Below are positions 47,601 to 56,419 of a stretch of DNA of 64,000 bases, piece after piece (the stretch's first letter is position 1; each line of letters starts with the position of its first letter). Source of the stretch: Haliea sp. (GTDB taxonomy: Bacteria; Pseudomonadota; Gammaproteobacteria; Pseudomonadales; Halieaceae); assembly GCA_016704305.1 (NCBI GenBank), contig JADJAL010000059.1, positions 62,001 through 126,000 on the forward strand, written 5' to 3'. The notes under the pieces were generated by a model. It was not told where the DNA came from. It saw only the letters and a list, made by a program, of their open reading frames with translations, and searched no databases. The translations under genes were made by a program, and so were the position numbers.

Positions 47601-47726
47601 CTGGTTCTGGAGGGTTCGATCAAGAACATCCTCAATACCAAGGTCGAGTACTCGCAGGACGACAACACGATCGAGAGCTACAACTTGGGTACCTTTTTCA
47701 AAGCGGGCGTGACCTACAAATTTTGA
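44667..47726 (+). CDS. TonB-dependent receptor with carboxypeptidase-regulatory-like domains, two frameshifts
   Basis: About 1,020 residues. Signal peptide (M-K-R-L-A-V-C-A-G-L-A-L), two Ig-like CarboxypepD_reg-type domains (about 25-100 and 118-205; G-K-I-L-D-S-S-G-A-A-V-Q-G-A), a plug (S-G-V-S-I-V-D-R-K-Y-A-T-V-R-G-L-D-G-R-Y) and a beta-barrel ending T-Y-K-F. Frame breaks at about 46249 (one base lost) and about 47131-47134 (one gained) interrupt an otherwise continuous barrel; error is likelier than decay. Downstream (106 bases) lies a large lipoprotein. A PhoB box precedes it, so it is likely a phosphate-starvation importer. Start at 44667 set by the signal peptide. Confidence 0.85.
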
Positions 47727-47831
47727 TCGCGGTCGGTATTGCGACGAGGAGCCGGTGTAATGATTTTTTTAGCAAAGAGCAGCAGGTGCAGTCGATCTGC
47801 ATTGAATATCAACGTGACCAGGAAGCAAACC

Positions 47832-50660
47832 ATGTTTAGACCAAAGTTGTTTACAGCATTGCTCGTCCCGCTCGTTGTCGGCGTCGTCGGTTGTGGCGGC
47901 AGTGATGGCGACAATGTCAATATCACCAACGAGTTCGGCAGCTCCGGCAGTTCGGGCAGTTCCGGCAGTTCCGGCTCCAGCGGCTCAAGCGGTTCAAGCG
48001 GATCGAGTGGCGGTAGCTGCACCGGCCTGGCGACGGCGAGTTTCGTCTCTTTCAATTCCGACTGCTCCGTAGGCACATTGTCTGGCACGGTCGATGAAGA
48101 CTATACACTGGTGAGCGAGGTGCAGTGGCGCCTCGACGGTATCGTTACCGTAGGCGATGGCAACCAGACCGTTAACAGCGCCAGCGATGTACAGGCGGTG
48201 CGTGACAGAGGCGTCACGCTGACCATCGAACCCGGCACGGACATCCGCGCTTTCACTACCGGAACGCTGCTGGTCACTCGCGGTTCCATGCTGGAGGCCG
48301 ATGGCAGTCCGTCACAGCCGATCACGTTCAGCAGTCTCGACGACAATTTCGACGGACTCGGCGAATGGGGTGGTGTGATTATCCAGGGCTTTGCCCCCCA
48401 GTACGGGCAGGGCGACACAGGCCCCTGCTATGGCAGCGGTGACGTCTGCAACGTCGAAGGCGAGGGCGGCACGGATATATCGGTGTATGGCGGCAACGAC
48501 CCTGCGGATGACTCTGGTACGGTTCGTTACGTGCGCATTGCCGAGGGCGGTCTGGTGGCCGGCCCCAATAACGAAATCAACGGCCTGACCCTGCAGGGCG
48601 TTGGCCATGGCACAACGCTTGAGTACATCCAGGTGCACAGCAACCTTGATGATGGCATTGAGTGGTTCGGCGGCACGGCTGACCTGCGTTATGCAGTGCT
48701 GACCGATAACGACGACGACGATATTGACTACGATGAAGGCTACATGGGCAACATGCAGTACGTGCTCATCGAGAAAAGCGATAACGCCGCGCCATCGGGC
48801 TCGAACGATCCACGTGGCGTCGAGGCCAATTCCAGCGACGCGGAGTTTGTTCCGCAAACCGATGCCACGCTGGCGAACTTCACCGTGATCGGTGGGGCCG
48901 TCAACAACAACCCCGCATCAACGAACGGTGCACAGCCGGGTATGCGTTTGCGTGGTGCTGTGACATCGCAGGTGTATAACAGTGCCGTCAGCAACTTCAA
49001 CGTGGGTTGCGTGCGCATTGATAATGCGGTCGTTAACAGTTCTCTGACGGTACCGTCAGAGGTTGGCATGGTGAACTTCCTGGGCGACTGTGAAGATGGC
49101 TTGTATCCCAAAGTCCAGCCGGACCCGGATGACAATTCCGTATCACTCGGCCTCAGCTTCAGCGAAACCAGGGCTATCCAGGAGAGTCAAGCGCAACTGG
49201 CTTCGGCGCCGACGATCACTGCTGTGAACAACGGTTCGGGCTTTGTGTTCGACCAGACCGACTTTATCGGTGCAGTCGATCCGAATGGCGACGCCTGGTG
49301 GTTGGGCTGGACCCTGCCAGGGACGGTCGTCGAAGACGAGTCGGTGCAGCCGGCGCCGTTCGTCACCTGTAATGCCGATGAGTCTGTGTGCACCATCACC
49401 GGCCAGATTCTTCAGGACTACACGCTGGTCGCAGGTGTGGAATGGCGCCTGGATGGCGAGGTGGTTGTCGGTGCGGGCAACCTCGCGGTAGCCAACGACG
49501 CGGACGTGGCAGCGATACGCAACTCCGGTGTCACGTTGACCATTCGTCCCGGCGTGCATGTGCGTGCCTTCAACACGGCCTCAATGATCGTGACACGCGG
49601 TTCAAAACTGAATGCGGTTGGCGCACCTGCTGCCCCGATCACGTTCAGCAGCCTGTCCGATGAGGATTTGAACGGCGAGGGCGAATGGGGTGGCGTTATC
49701 ATCCAGGGCTTCGCGCCGCAGTTTGGAACGGGCGGCACAGGTCCTTGCTATGGCAGCGGCACGGTGTGTAACGTTTTGGGCGAGGGCGGCACTATCGTGG
49801 GCAACTACGGTGGTAATGACCCTGCGGACAACAGCGGTGCAATGCGCTATGTGCGGATCGCCGAGGGTGGCAAGATCGCCGGTCCAAACAACGAGATCAA
49901 TGGCCTGACGCTGCAGGGTGTGGGCCATGGCACCAGGCTGGATTATATCCAGGTGCATGGCAACCTCGACGATGGCATCGAATGGTTTGGTGGCACGGTT
50001 AACGTAACGCACGCCGTGCTGACCAACAACGATGACGATGACATCGATTTTGACGAAGGCTACATGGGTAACATCCAGTACGCGATCATACGCAAGAGCG
50101 ACAAACCTGCTCCCTCAGGTAGCAACGATCCCCGCGGTATCGAGGCAAACTCTTCCGACGCATTGTTCGTGCCTGAAACAGACGCGGCTCTGGCTAACAT
50201 TCTGGTTCTGGGAGGCCCGGTGGTTAACAACGCAGCCTCCACGAATGGTCAGCAGCCTGGCATGCGGCTTCGCGGAGCGGTGCAGGTCGCCATGTATAAC
50301 ACCGCAGTACGGGATTTCGACACGGGTTGTATCCGCATCGATGATGCCAAGGTGAGTGGAAACACCATTCTTTCAGACGTCAACTTTGTAAACGTCGTGG
50401 GAGAATGTATAGGCGGCTACTACGATACTGCACGCACGGCGAACACCTCGGTGAACTCGGCTGCTGGCACCGTCACAGTAGACGCTGCCTACGCGCTGAC
50501 CGATGCCGCGGCGTCTGTACCCGCACCGGGCATTCCGGCAATCAACAACGGATCGGGCTTCGTGTTCGACAACACTGACTTCATCGGAGCTGTCAAACCC
50601 GGTACCGCAGCCGCCAACACGTGGTGGGCTGACTGGATTATTGAAGGTTCGCTCGACTAA
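47832..50660 (+). CDS. Beta-helix surface lipoprotein with internal duplication
   Basis: 942 residues. Lipoprotein signal (V-V-G-C at Cys21), a Gly-Ser-Ser linker (residues about 36-61), then two homologous modules (about 63-500 and 508-942). Each has W-R-L-D-G, G-V-T-L-T-I, G-E-W-G-G-V-I-I-Q-G-F, Y-G-G-N-D-P-A-D, N-E-I-N-G-L-T-L-Q-G-V-G-H-G and Y-I-Q-V-H with D-D-G-I-E-W-F-G-G-T, signs of a right-handed beta-helix with asparagine-aspartate ladders. A further Asp cluster (N-D-D-D-D-I-D) may bind calcium. It ends 30 bases before a strong terminator. By memory, the family is widespread and uncharacterised, including in Bacteroidota. It is likely the ligand-binding partner of the preceding receptor. 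Confidence 0.85.
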   Translation: MFRPKLFTALLVPLVVGVVGCGGSDGDNVNITNEFGSSGSSGSSGSSGSSGSSGSSGSSGGSCTGLATASFVSFNSDCSVGTLSGTVDEDYTLVSEVQWRLDGIVTVGDGNQTVNSASDVQAVRDRGVTLTIEPGTDIRAFTTGTLLVTRGSMLEADGSPSQPITFSSLDDNFDGLGEWGGVIIQGFAPQYGQGDTGPCYGSGDVCNVEGEGGTDISVYGGNDPADDSGTVRYVRIAEGGLVAGPNNEINGLTLQGVGHGTTLEYIQVHSNLDDGIEWFGGTADLRYAVLTDNDDDDIDYDEGYMGNMQYVLIEKSDNAAPSGSNDPRGVEANSSDAEFVPQTDATLANFTVIGGAVNNNPASTNGAQPGMRLRGAVTSQVYNSAVSNFNVGCVRIDNAVVNSSLTVPSEVGMVNFLGDCEDGLYPKVQPDPDDNSVSLGLSFSETRAIQESQAQLASAPTITAVNNGSGFVFDQTDFIGAVDPNGDAWWLGWTLPGTVVEDESVQPAPFVTCNADESVCTITGQILQDYTLVAGVEWRLDGEVVVGAGNLAVANDADVAAIRNSGVTLTIRPGVHVRAFNTASMIVTRGSKLNAVGAPAAPITFSSLSDEDLNGEGEWGGVIIQGFAPQFGTGGTGPCYGSGTVCNVLGEGGTIVGNYGGNDPADNSGAMRYVRIAEGGKIAGPNNEINGLTLQGVGHGTRLDYIQVHGNLDDGIEWFGGTVNVTHAVLTNNDDDDIDFDEGYMGNIQYAIIRKSDKPAPSGSNDPRGIEANSSDALFVPETDAALANILVLGGPVVNNAASTNGQQPGMRLRGAVQVAMYNTAVRDFDTGCIRIDDAKVSGNTILSDVNFVNVVGECIGGYYDTARTANTSVNSAAGTVTVDAAYALTDAAASVPAPGIPAINNGSGFVFDNTDFIGAVKPGTAAANTWWADWIIEGSLD

Positions 50661-50690
50661 CGATTTACTCCCCTTTCCAGGGACGCTTCA

Positions 50691-50720
50691 AGCCGCGCTC
50701 TTCGAGCGCGGCTTTTTTTT
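50691..50720 (+). terminator. Rho-independent terminator
   Basis: Perfect 10-base stem (AGCCGCGCTC / GAGCGCGGCT) with a TTC loop and a run of eight T, 30 bases after the lipoprotein stop. Ends the PhoB-driven receptor-lipoprotein transcript. Confidence 0.95.
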
Positions 50721-50729
50721 ATCTCCGAG

Positions 50730-52323
50730 TTAATCCGGGTGTGAGGTGGGGAGAGGGGATGTGCGTGCCCTGGCTTTGATCAGCTCTGCATCTTTCGGCA
50801 GCAAAAAGCCCGCGTCCACCGCAGAGTCCGTTGCTGCATCGATGGCATCGATGTACGCCTGCTTGTCCGGATAGAGTGCGGCGAGCTGGCCTTCGTCAAA
50901 CCGCTCGGTCGTGCCCAGCAGGTTGCAAAACGCATCCGCCGGCGGTTGTCCCGTGCCGCGCAGAACCGCGACCGGGGCATCCACCCAGGGGGTGCGGATA
51001 CCACCTTTTGCATTGCCAAACTCATCCAACTCGAAATCCGCCTGCTCGGTATTCCAATCCATGAGAGGTGCCGACGGTGCCGGCTCCCCGGACCTGATCC
51101 AGTTATCCAGTGCCGCGATGGCGGCATTGGCCACCCAGTGCCCGGGGCCGTCGTTGACTGGGATACCGCAAAAAATGAAAGGCGGGCGGGCATCGTTCTG
51201 TTCCTTCACATCGGCGAAGGTGGGGTCATCGCCCCTGTCGGTATTGCCAATGAGGGTGGTATAGAGGTCGGTGTGAGCTGAGCCGGTCACCTCCCACATG
51301 CGGTAGGCCGACGAGTCAGCCTGGCGGGCTGCGATGGAGCCCGGTACATCCGTTTCATTCTGCAGGGCTATGACCGGCTCGGGCAGGTCGGTCCGAATAA
51401 AGACGGGGGTGGGCGTAGGGACTTCCGCCTGCGGTGCTGCTGACAGTCCCGAGGAGTTTCCTCTTCCGCGACCGTGGATCACGAAGCCGTCAAACAGGTC
51501 GATGGTCGGGCGGACAGCATTGTAATAGGTGGCCAGTCGGCCCGCGGACTGGGATTGTCCGACCGCGATCATACGTTCGACCTGTAACCCGTCCAGCGGG
51601 TCGAGGCCGACCGGGTTGCGCACTGCCCGCACCCTGGGAAAAAATGTCGTAGGAAAAACTGTCGCCCGGATGCTGCAGGCCGCCGTAGCGCGTTGGATCG
51701 ACTTGCTTCAGGGGAAGGCTGAAAGCGCCGCCGCCCTCGATACCCACGGCCTGGGCGGACACGCCAACCCAGGCGTAACCTTCACGTATCAGTTCCGTGT
51801 GCATTTGCAACATGTCCGGCGCGGCGTCGATGCCTCCAGTCACGTTGAACCACTCCACGACGACCGTGCCGTTAAAATCCGCGGCGTCGATGGGCCGCAA
51901 TACCACCATGCGGGATTTGTACTCTGCGGCGTCGGCGGTCTGCACGCTCCACCGTCCATCGGACCCGAACTCATCGGTGGACACATAGGAGTTGGCCGTG
52001 CCGGAGAAAAAATACTCGGTCTCGGTGTAGCCCACATCCGCCATATCAAAATTGAGGAAGGTGTAAAACGGCGTGCCCGGCTCGTAGTCCAGGCCGGGCT
52101 GTGTCAGGTCGACAGGGAAACCTGAAAACGTGACCACGCAGCAGTCATCGCCGCCGCCTCCGGTCACCGGCCCCTCCACCATCGGATTATCCGCCTGGGG
52201 TAGATTGGCGTTTGCTGGCGGATTGTTGTCGCTGCTGTCGCTACAGCCAGTGAGCGCAAACGCCAGTGAAAGAGGCGCGATCCCTGCTGCTAAAAAACGG
52301 TTGCGAATTCCGGTGTGTCTCAT
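50730..52323 (-). CDS. Secreted alpha/beta-hydrolase lipoprotein (Abhydrolase_10-like), frameshifted
   Basis: About 530 residues in two frame pieces. Start at 52323 with lipobox L-T-G-C; a Gly/Asp-rich linker; then V-V-V-E-W-F-N-V-T-G-G and G-Y-A-W-V-G-V-S-A-Q. The second piece holds the nucleophile elbow G-Q-S-Q-S-A and later Asp/His candidates (G-S-A-H-T-D, G-H-W-V-A-N). The frame changes in a CCC run at 51626-51628; removing one base restores the family sequence. Fits a periplasmic esterase or amidase of the secreted hydrolase group. Convergent with the PhoB lipoprotein operon. Confidence 0.8.
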
Positions 52324-52369
52324 TGTTATTCTCCTTATGTACGCGCGGTGAAGCGCGCCATTGGCACGC

Positions 52370-52765
52370 TCAGTTGGCATTCAGCGCAAGGTAGAACAGG
52401 TAGATGCAGATGCCAAAGCCGGCAATGAATACCAGCGAGCGCAATTTGTCCTGGTTGCCGATGTACATCGGTATGTAGACGATGCGCAACGCCACGAAGG
52501 CCATGGCCCAGGTTGCAACACTCTGCAGCGCCACGCCGCTGATGAATACGGCCAGGATCGCGGCGCTGAACACCGCCAGCGCTTCCCAGCTGTTCGCCTG
52601 TGCCGCCATCGCGCGCGCACCGGCACCCGTCAGTTGCAATGCCTGGATGCGCGGTTCCTTGTTGTCGATACTTCCCAGTTGTTTTTGCCGGTGATAGCCC
52701 GCGATCCAGGCGCAGGACAGCGGCAGGATACATAAAATCACCAGGCTACCTATTACTGTGTTCAT
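52370..52765 (-). CDS. MAPEG-family membrane protein
   Basis: 131 residues with four hydrophobic helices and the MAPEG pattern (R-I-Q-A-L-Q-L-T-G-A-G-A-R-A, then A-N-S-W-E-A-L and R-I-V-Y-I-P-M-Y-I). Members are glutathione S-transferase-like membrane enzymes acting on hydrophobic or peroxidised lipids. Lies 46 bases upstream of the hydrolase lipoprotein on the same strand; a shared transcript is possible. Confidence 0.88.
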   Translation of the reverse strand: MNTVIGSLVILCILPLSCAWIAGYHRQKQLGSIDNKEPRIQALQLTGAGARAMAAQANSWEALAVFSAAILAVFISGVALQSVATWAMAFVALRIVYIPMYIGNQDKLRSLVFIAGFGICIYLFYLALNAN

Positions 52766-52841
52766 ACATCCGCTTCTCCGTTGTCGTTATTGATTGTCGT
52801 TATAACACGCGATGTGCTGCTTGCCCGCAGCCCCGCTGATG

Positions 52842-53702
52842 TTATGCCGCCCGGATATAGTTTGCCACCAGTTCCGGCGCCTGCATGGGGATGAAGTGAT
52901 TCAGCTCGGGCAGATAAACCTCTGTGCAATCGGGCAGCGCGGCAGCGAGGCCGGGCCAGGTGGGGGAGGTGCTGAGGTCAGGCATCGCGTCCTCGCCTGG
53001 CGGTGCGCGCAGTAGCGTGACAGGCGTAACGATGCTCGGCAGTTCCTGAAGAATTATTTCGTTGCCCTTCTGGTTGAGGTATATCCCAGCCTCGTTCACC
53101 GGATCGCAGGCCAGTTGGCGCAGGGCGTTTTCATCCGCCGGCCGCAGTGCGTAGTCGCAGTAATCGCGCAGTACCTCGGGCTGCCACGTGTTGAAGGGCG
53201 CGCGGTCCCTGAAGCGTTCGTACATTTCACTTGCATCCCGCCACTGGTTTTTGCGCCGACTGACCGGGTGGTCGCCAGCGTTCAGCGCGGTGGAGAATCG
53301 CTGGAATTGCGCGTAGCGCTCGGCCGACATGATCACAGGGTCTATAAGCACCAGGTGCTTGAAACGCTGCGGTGCACGAGCGGGCTGCGCGCGCGATCAG
53401 GTGGCCACCGATGGGTGTCCGACGCCCACCAGACGCTCAAGGTCCAACCGGTCAATAGCCTGGTAAATATCCTCGGCCATCAGGCGCCAGTCCGCCGCAC
53501 CCCGGCTGCCGCTGTTGCCGTGGAAGCGCAGGTCCATCGCATAGACGTGCCGTCCGGGGAGTTGCCTGACGACCTGATTCCAGCAGCGGCAGTGGAAGCC
53601 GGTGGCATGCAGCAACAAAATGGGATCGCCTTGCCCTGGCCATTCGATGCCAGCCAGTTCGATATCGCCAATATCGAGGCGGAATTCACGAAATTCTTGC
53701 AT
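52842..53702 (-). CDS. Alpha/beta hydrolase with two compensating frameshifts
   Basis: About 286 residues. N-terminus L-L-L-H-A-T-G-F-H (oxyanion hole) and V-Y-A-M-D-L-R-F-H-G-N-S-G-S; C-terminus with the catalytic His in L-N-H-F-I-P-M. Reading is interrupted by a stop at 53397, though the frame before and after is the same. Between about 53414 and 53379 the family sequence (G-x-x-I-G-G-H-L-I-A-R-A) lies in another frame, as if one base were lost and, 36 bases later, one gained. The lost base falls on the nucleophile elbow, so the catalytic Ser cannot be read. Substrate unknown. Confidence 0.78.
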
Positions 53703-53764
53703 CTTTATTTTTCACCTGTGGATGAGTCGATGGGCTGGCATCACTGTGTGAATCCGGAAGCTGC

Positions 53765-54301
53765 CTAGCGCAGCGCTGCCCTGACTTTGGGATCGTAACC
53801 CTGGCGAATCAGTTTCGCCGGGTAATCGAAATCTGGCTGATAGCGGGGATGAGGACGTAGTGGAGGCACAATCGGGTGTGTCGGCTGGTGCGGGTTCCGC
53901 CAGTGTCGTCGCGGCGGATACACGTTGTTGCCTGTGTAACCGGTATAAACGAAGGGCGTGTCGTAGTAGGTGTCCGACGCCTGCGGCGTCGGTGGGATAT
54001 TTCTCTGCGCGTTCAATTCGCGCATTTGTGCGCGGTGCTTCTCCCGTGCCATGCGATCCGGCACCATGCGGTCGGTGGTTTCCCGCATGTCCTCAAGCCG
54101 TTGCTGTGACGTATCAGCCGATGGCGGCGCCTGCTCCTCGATCACGACGGTTTCCACCAGCACATCGCCTGCGGGCAGGGTGTCGGAAAACGTGACCGCG
54201 CCGTTTTCGTCAACGGATTTGTACACGGTAGCGGCAAAGGCGGGCAGGCAGCACAGCAGCGGCAGCGCAGGCCAATAGCAATATTTTCGCAGTCGATTCA
54301 T
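53765..54301 (-). CDS. DUF4124-containing exported protein
   Basis: 178 residues: signal peptide (A-L-P-L-L-C-C-L-P-A-F-A-A) followed directly by the DUF4124 motif V-Y-K-S-V-D-E-N-G-A-V-T-F-S-D. A coiled, Arg/Glu-rich middle follows and then a Pro/His/Tyr-rich tail. DUF4124 proteins are periplasmic and of unknown role. ATG at 54301 fits the signal. Confidence 0.85.
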   Translation of the reverse strand: MNRLRKYCYWPALPLLCCLPAFAATVYKSVDENGAVTFSDTLPAGDVLVETVVIEEQAPPSADTSQQRLEDMRETTDRMVPDRMAREKHRAQMRELNAQRNIPPTPQASDTYYDTPFVYTGYTGNNVYPPRRHWRNPHQPTHPIVPPLRPHPRYQPDFDYPAKLIRQGYDPKVRAALR

Positions 54302-54405
54302 AGGGCGGAGTATAAGGCAAAGGCGGGTGATGCGCAGGTCAGGGCACAACACGCCCAGAACCATTGCCCAGGCTTCGCACGCCACCCGGTGAACGTCAGG
54401 CAACG

Positions 54406-55008
54406 TTACGACCGCAGCAGCAACAACTCGAGCCGACTGTCGGGCAACAGCACAGAGCGGTCGACGCGGAAGCAGTCCAGTAACTCCATCAGCTCGCGTT
54501 GGCTGTGCGGCGCGTAGCCCGGTGGGGTGGCACGCCGGTGGCGGACACTGAGGGTGTCCGCTTGCTGTACACCGTAGTAATAGTGGTTTTTCTGCGGGAT
54601 TCTGCTGTTATGCACCGAAAACGCATGCGCAAGGCTGGTGCGCTTCAGGTGCGGACGCAGCACCGCAAGAAACGCCCGGATGGCCTCGCTGTCGAGGAAG
54701 TTGAACAGATCCCAGAACAGGCAGATATCAAATCGCGTATGTTCCGGGAAGTGCAGCAACTGCTGGAACTGTTGCAGCAGGCTGGGCGGCTGTTCCTCGT
54801 CATTGACAATGGGCAGCGCGGAAAAGACGTCGACGAAATGGAGTTTGCAGCGGTAGCTGGAGAAAAAATCGACGGTCTCGGGTAGTGCCGAACCCACGTG
54901 GAAAACCGTCACCGCCTGCCCCACGTCGAACGGCTGGAACAGGGCGGGCAGTAATTTCGAGTTTTGTGTGGGCGGATTAGGCAATGGCTGTGCTGCGAAA
55001 GCGTTCAT
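54406..55008 (-). CDS. Methyltransferase-fold-like protein, unknown function
   Basis: 200 residues. The layout V-F-H-V-G-S-A-L-P-E-T (glycine loop position), then L-H-F-V-D-V-F, then F-D-I-C-L-F-W-D-L-F-N-F-L-D resembles a class I SAM methyltransferase, but the glycine loop is degenerate, so binding of SAM is uncertain. It lies 38 bases downstream of the bactofilin gene on the same strand and is probably co-transcribed with it. Confidence 0.65.
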   Translation of the reverse strand: MNAFAAQPLPNPPTQNSKLLPALFQPFDVGQAVTVFHVGSALPETVDFFSSYRCKLHFVDVFSALPIVNDEEQPPSLLQQFQQLLHFPEHTRFDICLFWDLFNFLDSEAIRAFLAVLRPHLKRTSLAHAFSVHNSRIPQKNHYYYGVQQADTLSVRHRRATPPGYAPHSQRELMELLDCFRVDRSVLLPDSRLELLLLRS

Positions 55009-55046
55009 CCGCTGTTGGGTGAGTGTTCGGCGTTGCGAAGCGTCTG

Positions 55047-55553
55047 TCAGGCGCTTTTCAGGTCGAGGCCAGACGGCTTGATCTGTGGCGCGGCGGATGG
55101 AACAGCCTGGGGCGCGGCCACGGTTGCCTTGCCAACGCCTGCGGGATCCATGTCGATGCTGCCCTTGAACATGGCGCCATCTTCCAGCAGGACCCGGGGC
55201 GCGACCACATTGCCGTGTACATTGCCCGACTTGGAGATAATCACTTTTTCATTCGCCGTGATGTCGCCAATCACCTTGCCATTGATTTGTATGGTTTTGG
55301 CAAAGATGTCGGCGCGCACCTCGCCGGACTCGCCGACGGTAACCTGGTTGCCATTGAGGCTGATCTTGCCTTCGACCTTGCCCTGGATGAGCAGGTCTTC
55401 TTCACCGGAAACTTCACCTTTGATAACGATGCTGGGTCCTATCATTGCCGTAGTCCTCGCAGGAACAGGGGGAGCAGGAATAGACTGGGGTTGGGCTGAA
55501 ACAGGTTCTGTGGCTGGTGTAGACGCTGCCTTCTTTCTGGTTCGATCAAACAT
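55047..55553 (-). CDS. Bactofilin (polymer-forming cytoskeletal protein)
   Basis: 168 residues with a Pro/Ala-rich N-terminal tail, a central right-handed beta-helix (I-G-P-S-I-V-I-K-G-E-V, L-I-Q-G-K-V-E-G-K-I, G-K-V-I-G-D-I) and a low-complexity C-tail. Bactofilins self-assemble into filaments that scaffold cell-wall or envelope enzymes. Start at 55553 (M-F-D-R-T-R) is preferred; 55589 is possible. Paired with the methyltransferase-like gene. Confidence 0.9.
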   Translation of the reverse strand: MFDRTRKKAASTPATEPVSAQPQSIPAPPVPARTTAMIGPSIVIKGEVSGEEDLLIQGKVEGKISLNGNQVTVGESGEVRADIFAKTIQINGKVIGDITANEKVIISKSGNVHGNVVAPRVLLEDGAMFKGSIDMDPAGVGKATVAAPQAVPSAAPQIKPSGLDLKSA

Positions 55554-55719
55554 AGCGACCGCCCCCGTATCTGAAATGTGGCCTGACATGCTACCAGCCC
55601 GACTGCGGAATCGCCAGTACCCTGATTGGGTGCGACGCACGCAGGATTGATTTGTCTGCGGGTATGCACTACGTTTACCCAGGTTTTGGTCACCCACTTT
55701 TCTGCTAGAGGCTCTCATA

Positions 55720-56386
55720 ATGTTAAAACGCGCTTTAGGTTCGATGATGGTAGTACTGCTGGCGGCGTGTGCTACCAGCCCAGCAATCCGGTTATCCCCC
55801 GGTTAGCACGGATGGGCTGCAACTGATGCCGCATACCACGCTGGCCGCGGTCTACGTCAAGCCCGGTGCCGATTTGAGCCAGTTTGACAAGATTGCGCTG
55901 CTCGACCCTTACGTGGCATTCGCCAAGAACTGGCAGCGCGATTACAACGAGCAGGCGACCTTTGAAGATCAGGTGACTGACAAGGACATGCAGCAAATTC
56001 GCCAGAAGGTAGCCACGGCGTTTTCCCAGGAGTTGACCAAGGTATTGACCGCCGACGGACGCCAGTTTGTCACCACGGGCGGAACCGGCGTACTCATCCT
56101 GCGCCCGGCGATAGTCAATCTGCAGATCACCGCACCGGACCTCATGACGCCCGGCATGGAGCAAACCTTTGTGGCCAGCGCGGGCAGCATGACCCTGTAC
56201 CTGGAGCTGCTTGACGGCAAGACCGGCGATCTCATCGCGCGCGTCATCGATCCGGAAGCAGCCGACGACGGCGGCATGGCGGAGGTGGCTAACGCCGTTA
56301 CCAATCTGGCGGATTTTGACCGGATAGTGCAGCGCTGGGCCCAGTTGTTGAATGCCCATCTGGCGAGTATTGCCCCGAAATCCTGA
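55720..56386 (+). CDS. DUF3313 lipoprotein, frameshifted
   Basis: About 221 residues. The start at 55720 gives a lipoprotein signal (L-A-A-C-A-T-S); the following frame stops after 28 codons. The DUF3313 body (T-D-G-L-Q-L, A-V-Y-V-K-P-G-A-D-L, K-I-A-L-L-D-P-Y-V-A-F, A-S-A-G-S-M-T-L-Y-L-E-L-L-D and A-R-V-I-D-P-E) is one frame over, from a CCC run at 55779-55781 with one excess C. Family members are outer-membrane-associated lipoproteins of unknown role. Confidence 0.85.
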
Positions 56387-56419
56387 TCAGAGCCGGCACT
56401 GTCTGCAGAAAGTCCTCGC

